Positions 1 through 8,125 of a stretch of 47,283 bases of DNA are shown piece by piece. A model generated the notes under the pieces. That model worked only from the letters and a program-made list of their open reading frames with translations. It was not told the DNA's origin and did no database searches. The stretch's first letter is position 1. Each line of letters opens with the position of its first letter. The position numbers were made by a program, and so were the translations under genes. Source of the DNA: an uncultured Acidimicrobiaceae bacterium (GTDB lineage: Bacteria; Actinomycetota; Acidimicrobiia; Acidimicrobiales; SZUA-35); the NCBI GenBank assembly GCA_947259095.1, contig CAMYLA010000072.1, positions 1-47,283 on the forward strand, read 5' to 3'.

Positions 1-237
1 CCCGTCGCGCTCGAGGCGGTCGACGGCGTTGGTGATCGAGCCCGCTCCGACCTGGAGCCGGTCGCTCATCTTGCCCAGCGGCAACGATCCGGTTCGGGTG
101 AACGCCAGCAGGCGCAGCGCCTCGAAGCGGGCAAAGGTGAGGCCGAACGGGGCGAGCGCCTTCTCGATGCGCCCGAGCACGATCTGCTCGGCCCGCACTG
201 ACCGGGCGGCCAGGGTTTCAGGCCCCTGGCGGGGCAA
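1..237 (-). CDS. MarR-family transcriptional regulator, 3' part cut by window edge
   Basis: The minus strand reads an open frame running off the left edge. It contains RFEALRLLAFTRTGSLPLGK, followed by MSDRLQVGAGSITNAVDRLE. This is the helix-turn-helix and the start of the wing of MarR-type regulators, which bind DNA as dimers and often respond to small phenolic ligands. The frame stays open upstream to about position 303 with no ATG. TTG at 237 is the first usable start visible, and the true start is uncertain. The gene is divergent from the amidohydrolase at 314 and could regulate it (inference from position only). Confidence 0.72.
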   Translation of the reverse strand, partial: MPRQGPETLAARSVRAEQIVLGRIEKALAPFGLTFARFEALRLLAFTRTGSLPLGKMSDRLQVGAGSITNAVDRLERDG

Positions 238-313
238 GAACCGAACGGCCGGACCCTCAACGGTCGCCGGAGCGTTTCCGGCTGCCCGTTGTGGCGATCT
301 AGCATGGCCGCCG

Positions 314-1978
314 ATGGACGACCTCACCGTGTACACCGCAGCCAGGATCCACACCATGGACGCCGGTCGGCCCACCGGCGAAGCGGTTGCGGTCGCCAAC
401 GGCCGAATCGTCTCCGTCGGCACCATCGAGTCGATGCGACCATGGCTCCGGCGGTACCCCTACACCGTCGACGACCGCTACCGGGACAAGATCCTGCTGC
501 CCGGCTTCATCGATCCCCACACCCACCTCCGCCTGTCCGGTACCTACATGGGCCTCAACTACGTCGGCCCCATCGACTCCGCCTCCCCCACCGGGCTCCG
601 CCGAGGCCTTCCCAGCCGGGACGCGGTGTTGAACCAGCTGCGTTCGCTCGCCTCGGAACAGGCCGATCCCCGAGAGCCGGTCTTGGCCTGGGGCTACGAT
701 CCGGCATCCCAGGACGGTCACCTCGATCGGGACATGCTCGATTCGATCAGCGACACCGTCCCGCTGTGGGTCGTGGCCTACGCCCCCCACATCATCTACT
801 GCAACTCGCCGATGCTGGAGCTGATCGGGGTCGACGATCAGTCGGTGGGTCACGGCATCGGCCGCTATCCCGACGGGCGGCTCAACGGGTGGTTCGTCGA
901 GACCGAGGCAACCGCCAGGGCGATGCGGCCCGTCGCCGACCGTATCTACGCCGAGGGTTTCGGGCGAGCGGCCGTCGACCGGATGGGGGCGGTGGCCAAA
1001 GCGGCGGGGGTAACGACCACGGCCGACCTGATCTGGGGCATCGGCGGCGGCTTCGAGCAGGAGTGGGACGATCATGCGGCCGCCATCGAGGATGGCACCT
1101 TCCCGCTGCGGATCTTCATGATCCCCTTCGAGCCGGCCCTGGTTCGCCGCCACGGCGATGACATGCTCGAGTACCTGGCATCGAAGCGGGCGGCGGGCGA
1201 CGATCGGCTCAACACCCACGGCATCAAGTACGTCAACGACGGCTCATACCCGTCGATGACGCTGGTGATGAACGAGCCCGGCTACCTCGACGAAGACATG
1301 TCACATACCGGGGAGGTGCCGTGGGAGGACATGGTCGAACGCATGTTGCCGTTCTGGAAGGCCGGCATCCAGATCCATTCCCACGCCAACGGCGATCGCA
1401 CGGTCGATATGACCCTCGACACCCTGGCCGAGCTGCAGCGACGCCACCCCCGGTTCGATCACCGCTTCACCATCGAGCACTACTGCCTGTCAAACCCGGC
1501 CCAGGCCAGGCGGTTGGCCGCCCTCGGGGGCCTGGCCAGCGTCAACATCTACTTCGTTCACTTCCGGGCCCAACTCCACGCCGATCACGGCTTCGGACCG
1601 GACCGCAGCGAAGCCACCGCCCGACTGGGCAGCCTGGAGCGAGCCGGCGCCACCTTCGCTCTCCACAGCGACTTCAATCTGGTCGTGACCCCGCTCTCGC
1701 CGCTGCTGGCGGCGTGGTGTGCCGTCAACCGGATCGGCGCCGACGGCGAGACCGTCCTCGCCCCCGGTGAGCGGATCTCGGTCGACCGGGCATTGCGGGC
1801 CATCACCGTCGATGCGGCCCACGTCCTCAATCGCGACGACCGGCTGGGTTCGATCGAGGTCGGCAAGTACGCCGATTTCACCGTCCTCGACGACGACCCG
1901 TACGCCGTCGACCCGGCCCGCCTCCACCTGATCGACGTTGCGGACACGGTGCTCAACGGCGAGCCCCAGGGCTCGTGA
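314..1978 (+). CDS. YtcJ-like amidohydrolase (Amidohydro_3)
   Basis: A 554-residue metal-dependent hydrolase of the amidohydrolase superfamily. The metal-site signatures are in order: GFIDPHTHLRLSG (HxH) near residue 65, HSHANGDRTVDMT, FTIEHYCLS, and the late LHSDFNLVVTPLSPLLAAW segment that supplies the catalytic Asp in this family. The C-terminal SIEVGKYADFTVLDDDP strand is the usual metallohydrolase composite domain. Family members hydrolyse amide or imide bonds of small molecules, and the substrate here is unknown. The start at 314 gives the typical MDDLTVYTAARIHTMD beginning. The longer open frame upstream overlaps the MarR gene and is rejected. The stop overlaps the next gene by GTGA, suggesting translational coupling. 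Confidence 0.9.
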   Translation: MDDLTVYTAARIHTMDAGRPTGEAVAVANGRIVSVGTIESMRPWLRRYPYTVDDRYRDKILLPGFIDPHTHLRLSGTYMGLNYVGPIDSASPTGLRRGLPSRDAVLNQLRSLASEQADPREPVLAWGYDPASQDGHLDRDMLDSISDTVPLWVVAYAPHIIYCNSPMLELIGVDDQSVGHGIGRYPDGRLNGWFVETEATARAMRPVADRIYAEGFGRAAVDRMGAVAKAAGVTTTADLIWGIGGGFEQEWDDHAAAIEDGTFPLRIFMIPFEPALVRRHGDDMLEYLASKRAAGDDRLNTHGIKYVNDGSYPSMTLVMNEPGYLDEDMSHTGEVPWEDMVERMLPFWKAGIQIHSHANGDRTVDMTLDTLAELQRRHPRFDHRFTIEHYCLSNPAQARRLAALGGLASVNIYFVHFRAQLHADHGFGPDRSEATARLGSLERAGATFALHSDFNLVVTPLSPLLAAWCAVNRIGADGETVLAPGERISVDRALRAITVDAAHVLNRDDRLGSIEVGKYADFTVLDDDPYAVDPARLHLIDVADTVLNGEPQGS

Positions 1979-3075
1979 GCGACGGCCCGAACGGCGACCT
2001 GGTCGAAGGTTTTCGAGCCGTCACCGGTGCCCTGGCCGCCCTGGCCGGGCCCGACCGAGCGGTGGGCACCACCGCCCCGCCGACGAGCGAGGCCGTGCCG
2101 GTGACCGTACTGACCGGCTTCCTCGGCAGCGGCAAGACGACGGTCCTGCGTCATGCCCTGACCGGCGACCATGGGCTGCGGCTGTCGGCCATCGTCAACG
2201 ATCTGGCCGCGGTGAACATCGACGCCCAGCTGCTGGCAACCGTCGGTCGAGGCGACGGCCGGCCGGATATCGACCCCGGGCGAGAGGTGGCGCTGAGCAA
2301 CGGCTGTGCCTGCTGCCAACTCGACGGTGAGCTGATCGACGCCCTGGACCGACTGGCCGGCCACGGGGCCGCCGAAGGTTACGATCCGGCGCCGGACGCC
2401 ATCATCATCGAAGCCAGCGGGACCTCCGATGCGGTGTCGATCGCCTCCATCATCGAGGCCAGACCCGGCGTCCGGCTCGACGGCATCGTCTGTGTTGTCG
2501 ACGCCGTCGCTTGGGCGGAGCAGTCGGCTCATCCGATCGCCGGTCGCATCGCCCGCCGCCAGCTGGAGGCCGCACACCTGGCCCTGCTGACCAAGGTCGA
2601 TCTCGTCTCTGTGGAGCAGGTCCGGGCGGTCACGGCGTCGATCGCCGAGGCGGCACCGGGACGACGGGTGGTGCCGACCTGGAACGGTCGGGTCGAGCCT
2701 GCGGTGCTGTTCGCCGCCGCAGTCCAGGGAGCGGCGTTGCGCCCGCCCCGCGAGATCCATGGGATCGGGCTGGCCACCGACTGCGTCGAGGTCGGTTACC
2801 GGGTGGACCTCGGAGCCGTGGCCCGGTGGCTGGAGCGCGGCGACCACGGCCTGCTTCGGGCCAAGGGCTGGATCGACGCCGACGACGGACGATGCCACGA
2901 GCTCCAGGTGGTCGGTCGGCGGTGGACGCTCACCCCCCTGTCGGCCGGTCGACCGTCGGCGGTGGTGGTGTTGATCGCCGAGACCGAGGCGGTGCTTCTG
3001 GCCGCCGCCGAGTCCCTGCAGGCCTGCCGGTCGGCGGGACCCGCCGGCCAAACCACGGGCGAACCCCCCGATTGA
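1975..3075 (+). CDS. CobW/COG0523-family GTP-binding protein
   Basis: A 366-residue P-loop GTPase of the CobW/YeiR/ZigA group, which are thought to be metallochaperones that load Zn, Co or Fe into client enzymes. The Walker A is GFLGSGKTTVLRH near residue 48. The metal-binding CxCC motif appears as SNGCACCQLDGEL near residue 105. The EASG segment and the LLTKVDLV G4-like motif follow, with a C-terminal CobW_C-like domain. The start is GTG at 1975, overlapping the amidohydrolase stop by GTGA. A metallochaperone coupled to a metal-dependent amidohydrolase suggests that the amidohydrolase may be its client; this is an inference. Confidence 0.88.
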   Translation: MSDGPNGDLVEGFRAVTGALAALAGPDRAVGTTAPPTSEAVPVTVLTGFLGSGKTTVLRHALTGDHGLRLSAIVNDLAAVNIDAQLLATVGRGDGRPDIDPGREVALSNGCACCQLDGELIDALDRLAGHGAAEGYDPAPDAIIIEASGTSDAVSIASIIEARPGVRLDGIVCVVDAVAWAEQSAHPIAGRIARRQLEAAHLALLTKVDLVSVEQVRAVTASIAEAAPGRRVVPTWNGRVEPAVLFAAAVQGAALRPPREIHGIGLATDCVEVGYRVDLGAVARWLERGDHGLLRAKGWIDADDGRCHELQVVGRRWTLTPLSAGRPSAVVVLIAETEAVLLAAAESLQACRSAGPAGQTTGEPPD

Positions 3076-3122
3076 TCGACCTGGTGGCTGCCGAACGGTC
3101 ATGGGACGGTGGGACGCCGAAC

Positions 3123-3578
3123 ATGTGGTGGGCCTGCCGCCGCCCGACGTCCCTGGTGGGGATGGCCCGCCCCGGTCCGACGACACCGTTGCGATCGTTG
3201 GCCGAGGCCTTCGACGTGAAGGTGCTGGTGTCGCTCACCGATGCCGGACCTCTGGTCGATTGCGCCCCGTTGCGGCGGGTCGGCTTTGCGCTCGAGGACC
3301 TCCACGGCGGCTCGACACCGGCCGACCCGGTGGCCGAGCGGCGACTGGTGGCCGCCGCGGTCGACGAGATCGGTACGTGGCTGGCATCGGGTGTCGGTGT
3401 TGCCGTGCACTGCGCCGCCGGGATCGGCCGGACCGGCACCGTGATCGGGGCGACGGCGGTGGCCTCCGGCCACGATCCGATCGATGTCGAACGTTGGCTC
3501 GACCGGATCCACCGCCGGACCGGCGGCTGGCCAGAGTCCCCGTGGCAGGGTGCCACCCTCCGGTCGTTCGCCACCTGA
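3123..3578 (+). CDS. PTP/dual-specificity-like phosphatase
   Basis: A protein of about 151 residues carrying HCAAGIGRTGT, the HCX5R phosphate-binding loop of cysteine-dependent phosphatases, near residue 98. The N-terminal LVGMARPGP stretch is typical of small bacterial DSP/CDKN3-like phosphatases. A DLHGG segment lies where the general-acid Asp loop is expected, and a SPWQGATLR tail resembles the family's Q-loop region. I chose ATG 3123, which has a GGTGGGA upstream. GTG 3084 is in frame and equally possible. It follows the CobW gene closely and is probably in the same operon. The substrate could be protein phospho-residues or a small phosphoester. Confidence 0.82.
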   Translation: MWWACRRPTSLVGMARPGPTTPLRSLAEAFDVKVLVSLTDAGPLVDCAPLRRVGFALEDLHGGSTPADPVAERRLVAAAVDEIGTWLASGVGVAVHCAAGIGRTGTVIGATAVASGHDPIDVERWLDRIHRRTGGWPESPWQGATLRSFAT

Positions 3579-3665
3579 CGGTATCGTCGGCGTCTCGGGT
3601 GCCACGCTTCCTGCAGCCGCACCCGCCCGATGGCTGATCGACGCGATCGGCGCTAGTTTCCGACC

Positions 3666-4073
3666 ATGGAAACCGAACAGACCCGCGCCGTGATCGAGGC
3701 CTACTACGCCGCCCTCACCACCGGTGATCGTGCCGGCGTGGCGGCGCTGGTGGCCGACGATTGTGTCTGGATCCCACCGGCCACCGCCCCGTTCGACCCG
3801 ATCGAGGGCGGGGCCGAGGTGGTGGCCGAACTCACCGGCAACGTCCTGAAGCGGACCTTCGACCTGTCGAAGCCGTTCGGGCTGGAGGTCCGGTCGATGA
3901 TCGTCGACGGTGACACGGCGGTCGTCCAGCAACGCCTGACGGCAACCGCCAAGGCCACCGGCGCCGACTACGACAACCAGTACTGCTGGGTCTACACGTG
4001 CCGTGACGGCAGGATCGTGCACATGGAGGAGTACGCAGACACGCTCCTGGCCAGCCGGGCCATGGGCTGGTAG
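3666..4073 (+). CDS. SnoaL/NTF2-like (ketosteroid-isomerase fold) protein
   Basis: A 135-residue single-domain protein beginning ETEQTRAVIEAYYAALTTGD, the usual first helices of the SnoaL-like NTF2 fold. It continues with VAALVADDCVWIPP and ends in the characteristic sheet (VQQRLTATAKATG, YCWVYTCRDGRIVHMEEYAD). The fold forms a hydrophobic cone used by isomerases, polyketide cyclases, dehydratases or pure binding proteins, so the reaction cannot be named. A short intergenic gap separates it from the phosphatase upstream and the CinA-like gene downstream. The three may be co-transcribed. Confidence 0.85.
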   Translation: METEQTRAVIEAYYAALTTGDRAGVAALVADDCVWIPPATAPFDPIEGGAEVVAELTGNVLKRTFDLSKPFGLEVRSMIVDGDTAVVQQRLTATAKATGADYDNQYCWVYTCRDGRIVHMEEYADTLLASRAMGW

Positions 4074-4143
4074 CGGTGCCCCCGGTACCCGGCCCATCCG
4101 GACCCCACCGCCCCGCCATCGGACAACAGTCAGGATCATCGAC

Positions 4144-4647
4144 ATGAGCGAGACACTTCCATCCCCGTTGCTCGAAGCCGGTGCGACGTGCGGCGGCCTC
4201 CTGAAACAGCGAGGGGAGACGGTGGCGGTCGGCGAGGGCAGCTGCGGCGGCTTGATCTCGGCCGCGCTGCTGGCGGTGCCCGGCGCATCGTCCTACTACC
4301 TCGGCGGCTCGGTCATCTACACCCGCAACGCCCTCGACGGATTGCTGAGCGGTCGGGTCGACCGTCCGGAACGGCTGCGGGGTGCCAGCGAGCCGTGGGC
4401 CGTCCACCTGGCCCGAGGGGCCAGGGTCCATCTCGATGCCACCTGGGGTATCGGCGAGGGGGGCGCAGCCGGGCCCTCCGGCAACGCCTATGGTGACCCC
4501 TCCGGTCACGCCTGGGTTGCGGTGTCCGGCCCGGTCGAAACGGCGAAGAACGTTCTGACCGGCATCGACGACCGGCAGGCCAACATGGTGGCGTTCGCCA
4601 TCGCCGCCCTCGAACTGCTGACCGAGCAGCTGGCCGACCGGACCTGA
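4144..4647 (+). CDS. CinA C-terminal-domain protein (NMN amidohydrolase-like)
   Basis: A 167-residue stand-alone CinA C-terminal domain. The family signature is visible as VAVGEGSCGGLISAALLAVPGASSYY with the GGSVIYT segment, near residues 23-60. A glycine-rich region (GEGGAAGPSGNAYG) and a VAVSGPV stretch follow. Stand-alone CinA/PncC proteins deamidate nicotinamide mononucleotide in pyridine-nucleotide salvage. Some members, including plant and actinobacterial ones, are not tested. The canonical family has ESCTGG; here it is EGSCGG, so activity on NMN is not assured. ATG 4144 is the first start in frame with the domain. Confidence 0.82.
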   Translation: MSETLPSPLLEAGATCGGLLKQRGETVAVGEGSCGGLISAALLAVPGASSYYLGGSVIYTRNALDGLLSGRVDRPERLRGASEPWAVHLARGARVHLDATWGIGEGGAAGPSGNAYGDPSGHAWVAVSGPVETAKNVLTGIDDRQANMVAFAIAALELLTEQLADRT

Positions 4648-4705
4648 CCGGTCCCGGCCGGCCGAGCGTTTGACAACCGGGCCCCGGTGGCCGGAGGATG
4701 CAGCG

Positions 4706-5608
4706 ATGCAGCTCGCCCTCTTTTCCTTCGCCGAGTCCACAGACGACCTGGTCAGCCGGGCTGGTGAAGCCAGGGAGCAGGGCTTCACCAGCATCTGGTT
4801 GCCTCAGGTGTTCGGCATCGACGCCCTGACCGCCATCGCCGTGGCCGGCCGCCAGGTTCCCGACATCACCTTCGGTACCGCGGTTGTTCCGACCTACCCG
4901 CGCCACCCGATGATGCTGGCCCAGCAGGCGCTGACGGTCAACGGCGCCATCGGCGACCGCCTGATCCTGGGGATCGGCCCGTCCCACAAGCCGGTCGTCG
5001 AGGGCATGTGGGGCATCTCGTTCGACAAGCCGGTCCGCCATGTGCGGGAGTACCTGGAGTGCCTGGGCCCGATGCTCAACGACAAGACGTCCCGGTTCGG
5101 GGGCGAGGCCGTCACCGCCCGGGGCGACCTGACCATCGATGCCCCGGCCCCGAAGGTCATGGTGTCGGCCCTCGGCCCGCAGTTGCTCAAGGTCACCGGG
5201 CGGCTGGCCGACGGCACGATCCTGTGGATGACCGGTCCCACGACCATCGCCGAACACACCGTGCCGACCATCACCGCCGCCGCCGAGGAGGCGGGGAGAC
5301 CGGCCCCGGCGATCGTGGCCGGCTTTCCGGTCTGCGTCACCAACGGGACGGCCGAGGCCACCGCCCAGGCCAGGGAGCGGGCGGCCAAGGAGTTTGCGGT
5401 GTACGGCACCTTGCCGTCCTATCGAGCCATGCTCGATCGCGAGGGCTACGCCGGTCCGGACGAGCTTGCCATCATCGGCGGTGCAGCCGAGGTCGAGGAT
5501 CGGATCGCTTCACTGGCCGACCGGGGGGTCACCACGTTCGCTGCATCGGAGTTCGGCAAGCGTGAGCAACGAGCGGCCACCAGGGAGCTCCTGGTCTCGA
5601 TGCTCTGA
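4706..5608 (+). CDS. LLM-class (probably F420-dependent) oxidoreductase
   Basis: A 300-residue luciferase-like TIM-barrel oxidoreductase. Visible family features are SIWLPQVFGIDALTAIAV, TFGTAVVPTYPRHPMMLAQQ and GRLADGTILWMTGP. The last is the late barrel segment that contacts the deazaflavin or flavin. Actinobacterial members of this type usually use F420 rather than FMN, so F420 use is inferred. The start ATG at 4706 has a strong GGAGG at 4692-4696. It is convergent with a second LLM gene on the other strand. Confidence 0.88.
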   Translation: MQLALFSFAESTDDLVSRAGEAREQGFTSIWLPQVFGIDALTAIAVAGRQVPDITFGTAVVPTYPRHPMMLAQQALTVNGAIGDRLILGIGPSHKPVVEGMWGISFDKPVRHVREYLECLGPMLNDKTSRFGGEAVTARGDLTIDAPAPKVMVSALGPQLLKVTGRLADGTILWMTGPTTIAEHTVPTITAAAEEAGRPAPAIVAGFPVCVTNGTAEATAQARERAAKEFAVYGTLPSYRAMLDREGYAGPDELAIIGGAAEVEDRIASLADRGVTTFAASEFGKREQRAATRELLVSML

Positions 5609-5671
5609 TTCCCGCCCAGGTCCGCTCCTGCTTGAACCCGGTAGCGTCGTCTGTGGCCGGGGCCGAACCGA

Positions 5672-6703
5672 TCAGGCGGCTCGCACCGCCCGGGAAATCT
5701 CGCCCCACCGCCCGGCCGAGCTCGGCTCTCTGGCGATCGACTCGGCCGCCAGGTACATCACCAATCTGGAGGCCGTGCCCCGGTACCGCTCGATCAGGGC
5801 ATCGGCCATGTCGTCCCACCGCGCCACCACCGCATAGTGGTCGAGCATGTCATCGGTGATCGTGTCCGCCATGCCTGCGATGTCCCCGGCCTTGAGCTTG
5901 TCGTTCAGCACCGCCGAGGTGCCATCGAAGCCCAGATCGTCGAACTGGAAGCCGTAGTTCCTGGTCGAACCATAGAAGGCGATCTGGGTCCTGGTCCGTT
6001 GCAGGAGGGGGGCCCGCTCCTCGGGCGTGTCGCCCGGCACGGCGAACACGGGAATGATGAGGTCGATCTCGTCCGGCGACCGCCCGGCCCTGGCCGCACC
6101 TTCGGCCAGCTGCGGGAGCAACCGGTTCTGGAGGTAGGCCATGGAGTGAAACGGGTGGACGTGGATCCCATCTGCCACCTCTCCGGCGGCGCCGACCATG
6201 TAGGGGCCGACGGCCGAGATGTCGACCTTGACGTCGCCGTACTCGTGCTTGGGTGGCGACCATTGGGCAGGCAGCAGGCTGAGCTTGTAGTAGGGCCCAT
6301 CATGGTTCAACCTCTCCTCCCCCCGGAACGCCCGCAAGCAGGCCTTGACCGCTGACACGTAGTCCTTCATCCGGGGCCCGGGCTTGTCGAACTCGCAGCC
6401 GTAGCGGCGTTCGATATGAGCCTTGACCTGACTCCCGAGCCCGAGCCGGAACCGACCCTTCGTGTTCTGCGCCAGCTCCCAGGCCACCGCGGCCGACACC
6501 ATCGGGCTGCGGGGGAAGGCAACCGCGATGCCGGTGGTGAAGGTCAGCGTCGGCGCCGCCAGCGCCGCGGCCGTGATCAGCATCCAGGGCGTCTGGCTGG
6601 TCTCGGTGTACAGCATGCCCGAGAAGTCGTTGGCCTCCAGCAGCCGGGCCAGCTCGGCCGTCTCGGCCCATGTCGAGCCGCCGGTCATCACGTCAAACTC
6701 CAT
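5672..6703 (-). CDS. LLM-class F420-dependent oxidoreductase
   Basis: A 343-residue luciferase-like monooxygenase-fold protein. It carries MEFDVMTGGSTWAETAE at the N-terminus, TGIAVAFPRSPMVSAAVAWE, LGLGSQVKAHIERRYG (the usual GLGxQ segment) and AAGEVADGIHVHPFHS. It resembles TIGR03617-type F420-dependent oxidoreductases of mycobacteria and relatives. ATG 6703 is preceded by AGGGGG about five bases upstream. The longer open frame to 6793 lacks support. It is divergently transcribed from the winged-helix regulator at 6852, a likely regulator-target pair by position. Confidence 0.88.
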   Translation of the reverse strand: MEFDVMTGGSTWAETAELARLLEANDFSGMLYTETSQTPWMLITAAALAAPTLTFTTGIAVAFPRSPMVSAAVAWELAQNTKGRFRLGLGSQVKAHIERRYGCEFDKPGPRMKDYVSAVKACLRAFRGEERLNHDGPYYKLSLLPAQWSPPKHEYGDVKVDISAVGPYMVGAAGEVADGIHVHPFHSMAYLQNRLLPQLAEGAARAGRSPDEIDLIIPVFAVPGDTPEERAPLLQRTRTQIAFYGSTRNYGFQFDDLGFDGTSAVLNDKLKAGDIAGMADTITDDMLDHYAVVARWDDMADALIERYRGTASRLVMYLAAESIAREPSSAGRWGEISRAVRAA

Positions 6704-6851
6704 CGATCCCCCTGAGGTCGGTGTCGTCGTTCGGCCGGCGGGGCTGCCGGTCGATCGTCGGTCAGTCTTCCGCAGACGGGCCCGGAGGGTCAATCCTCGA
6801 CGCGGTGAGGGTCGAATACAACGTCACCGCGGACTGGTACTCTTCGAACCG

Positions 6852-7169
6852 ATGTCAACCGGGTCACTAGACGAATACGATCTCTGGCTGCTGGAAGCAG
6901 CGGCCAAGGGTCCGTCCAGCATCGAGGAACTCTCGACTGCCGGACGGGTCCCGAAGTCAACGGCCTACCGCCGGGTGCCGGTCCTCGCCGATCGAGGTTT
7001 GCTGCGATCGCAGAAGCGAGACAGCGGCGTCGGTCGCCCGGCCCTGGTCTACACCATCACCGACAAGGGTGTCGAAGAGCTTCGAGCTTTCGCAGCAGGG
7101 CTCGAGAGCACGCTCGATCGTCTGTCCAAGGTCATCTGCAACCTCGGCCAACGCCCGAGGCGGGCCTGA
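6852..7169 (+). CDS. Winged-helix transcriptional regulator (MarR/PadR-like)
   Basis: A 105-residue protein consisting essentially of one winged helix. It has LWLLEAAAKGPSSIEELSTA, the recognition region VPKSTAYRRVPVLADRGLL, and a wing ending in RPALVYTITDKGVEELRAFA. A short C-terminal helix could be the dimer interface. The start ATG 6852 has no clear ribosome-binding site, so a leaderless transcript is possible. It sits head to head with the LLM oxidoreductase at 5672-6703, about 150 bp apart, so regulation of that gene is a reasonable inference. Confidence 0.78.
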   Translation: MSTGSLDEYDLWLLEAAAKGPSSIEELSTAGRVPKSTAYRRVPVLADRGLLRSQKRDSGVGRPALVYTITDKGVEELRAFAAGLESTLDRLSKVICNLGQRPRRA

Positions 7170-7198
7170 GCCGCCGGCCGGCCCGTTTGCGCTGCGTT

Positions 7199-7786
7199 CT
7201 ACAGCTCGCTGGCCCCGTGGGCGGCCAGGGCCGCGGCCCGACACAGTAACCGGGCTTCGAAGCCGGCCATCGCCCCCAGGAGCATCCCGGCGCCGCCAAC
7301 CCCGAGTGCGTAGGCCGGATGCTCGGTCAGTCCCTGCACCATCCGATGGAGCTCGGCCACGGCCAGGGTGGCGCCGCCGGAGACGAGTAGCAGCCGACCC
7401 GACAGCCCGAGCAACGGATCGCGACGGCGGTCATCCATGGCCAGGACCGCCAACGCCCCACCCAGGATGATGAGCCCGATGGTGAACAGGGGCGCCACCT
7501 CCAGGTACCGGTCGGCCCGGCTGGGACCGGTCAGGTACCTCGCCACCAGAGCACCGCACAGGGCCAGCAGGCTGGGATGAGGTCGACGCCGAGCGCCGAC
7601 CAGCGACCCCCAGCGAACCAGATCGGCGGCCACCCAGAGGAACGAAACCGCCACCAACAGGTGGGCCACCCAGAACGACCCGAACCGGGCGTGAGCGGGG
7701 AGGGCCCCGGTCATCACGAACATCGGCACCGCCGACAATCCGAAGCCGATCGCAATCCGCCGGTACCGTCCGGCCCGGTCGGCCAC
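7199..7786 (-). CDS. Polytopic membrane protein, unknown function
   Basis: About 195 residues with roughly six hydrophobic helices, including SAVPMFVMTGALP, WVAHLLVAVSFLWVAADLV, FTIGLIILGGALAVLAMDD and GVGGAGMLLGAMAGFEARLL. Short arginine-rich loops lie between them. No catalytic or transport signature is recognisable. GTG 7786 is chosen because it immediately precedes a basic segment and the first helix. TTG 7822 is also in frame, and neither has a clear ribosome-binding site. It converges with the winged-helix gene. Confidence 0.6.
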   Translation of the reverse strand: MADRAGRYRRIAIGFGLSAVPMFVMTGALPAHARFGSFWVAHLLVAVSFLWVAADLVRWGSLVGARRRPHPSLLALCGALVARYLTGPSRADRYLEVAPLFTIGLIILGGALAVLAMDDRRRDPLLGLSGRLLLVSGGATLAVAELHRMVQGLTEHPAYALGVGGAGMLLGAMAGFEARLLCRAAALAAHGASEL

Positions 7787-7903
7787 ATGATTCGGCGTCG
7801 AATTGGCCCATGCCTGCCACAAACCGGATCGCCAATCGGCCGGGGTTGACCCGCCGGCGATCGGTCGGATGTCATCTTGGGGGAACCGCTCCGGTCGCCA
7901 AAC

Positions 7904-8116
7904 ATGGCGCGGCGGACGCCACAGTTTCTGTCTCACAATGAGGTCACCCAATTCTCGGCCGCAAGATTCCTTCCCGGCCACCAACGTCACGTATGGGAAG
8001 AATCGTGGCCAGGCTATGGAAAGGACTGGGGTTCCGTCAAATGGAACCTCGCAGAAGGGCGACAGCGGTGGTCGGACGATGGTCGGGCCGCCCAGAAGAC
8101 ACTCCGGCGAACCTAG
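7904..8116 (+). CDS. Short hypothetical ORF, doubtful
   Basis: A 70-codon frame from ATG 7904, rich in Trp and polar residues (for example HVWEESWPGYGKDWGSVKWN). It ends 10 bp before the EEP-family gene. Its third-position GC is lower than in the neighbours and there is no ribosome-binding site at the expected distance. It may be a genuine small cytoplasmic protein or simply the upstream region of the next gene. No family is recognised. Confidence 0.25.
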   Translation: MARRTPQFLSHNEVTQFSAARFLPGHQRHVWEESWPGYGKDWGSVKWNLAEGRQRWSDDGRAAQKTLRRT

Positions 8117-8125
8117 ATTGGAGCG

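Noticed and set aside
29..313. N-terminal extension of the amidohydrolase frame
   Set aside because: It overlaps a clear MarR coding region on the other strand, and the translation is low-complexity. The family start is at 314.
299..1219. Long minus-strand ORF opposite the amidohydrolase
   Set aside because: Antisense shadow created by high-GC codon bias; no domain and the plus strand has clear metal motifs.
1585..3186. 533-codon minus-strand ORF
   Set aside because: Spans two well-supported plus-strand genes; composition is Arg/Gly/Pro-rich shadow.
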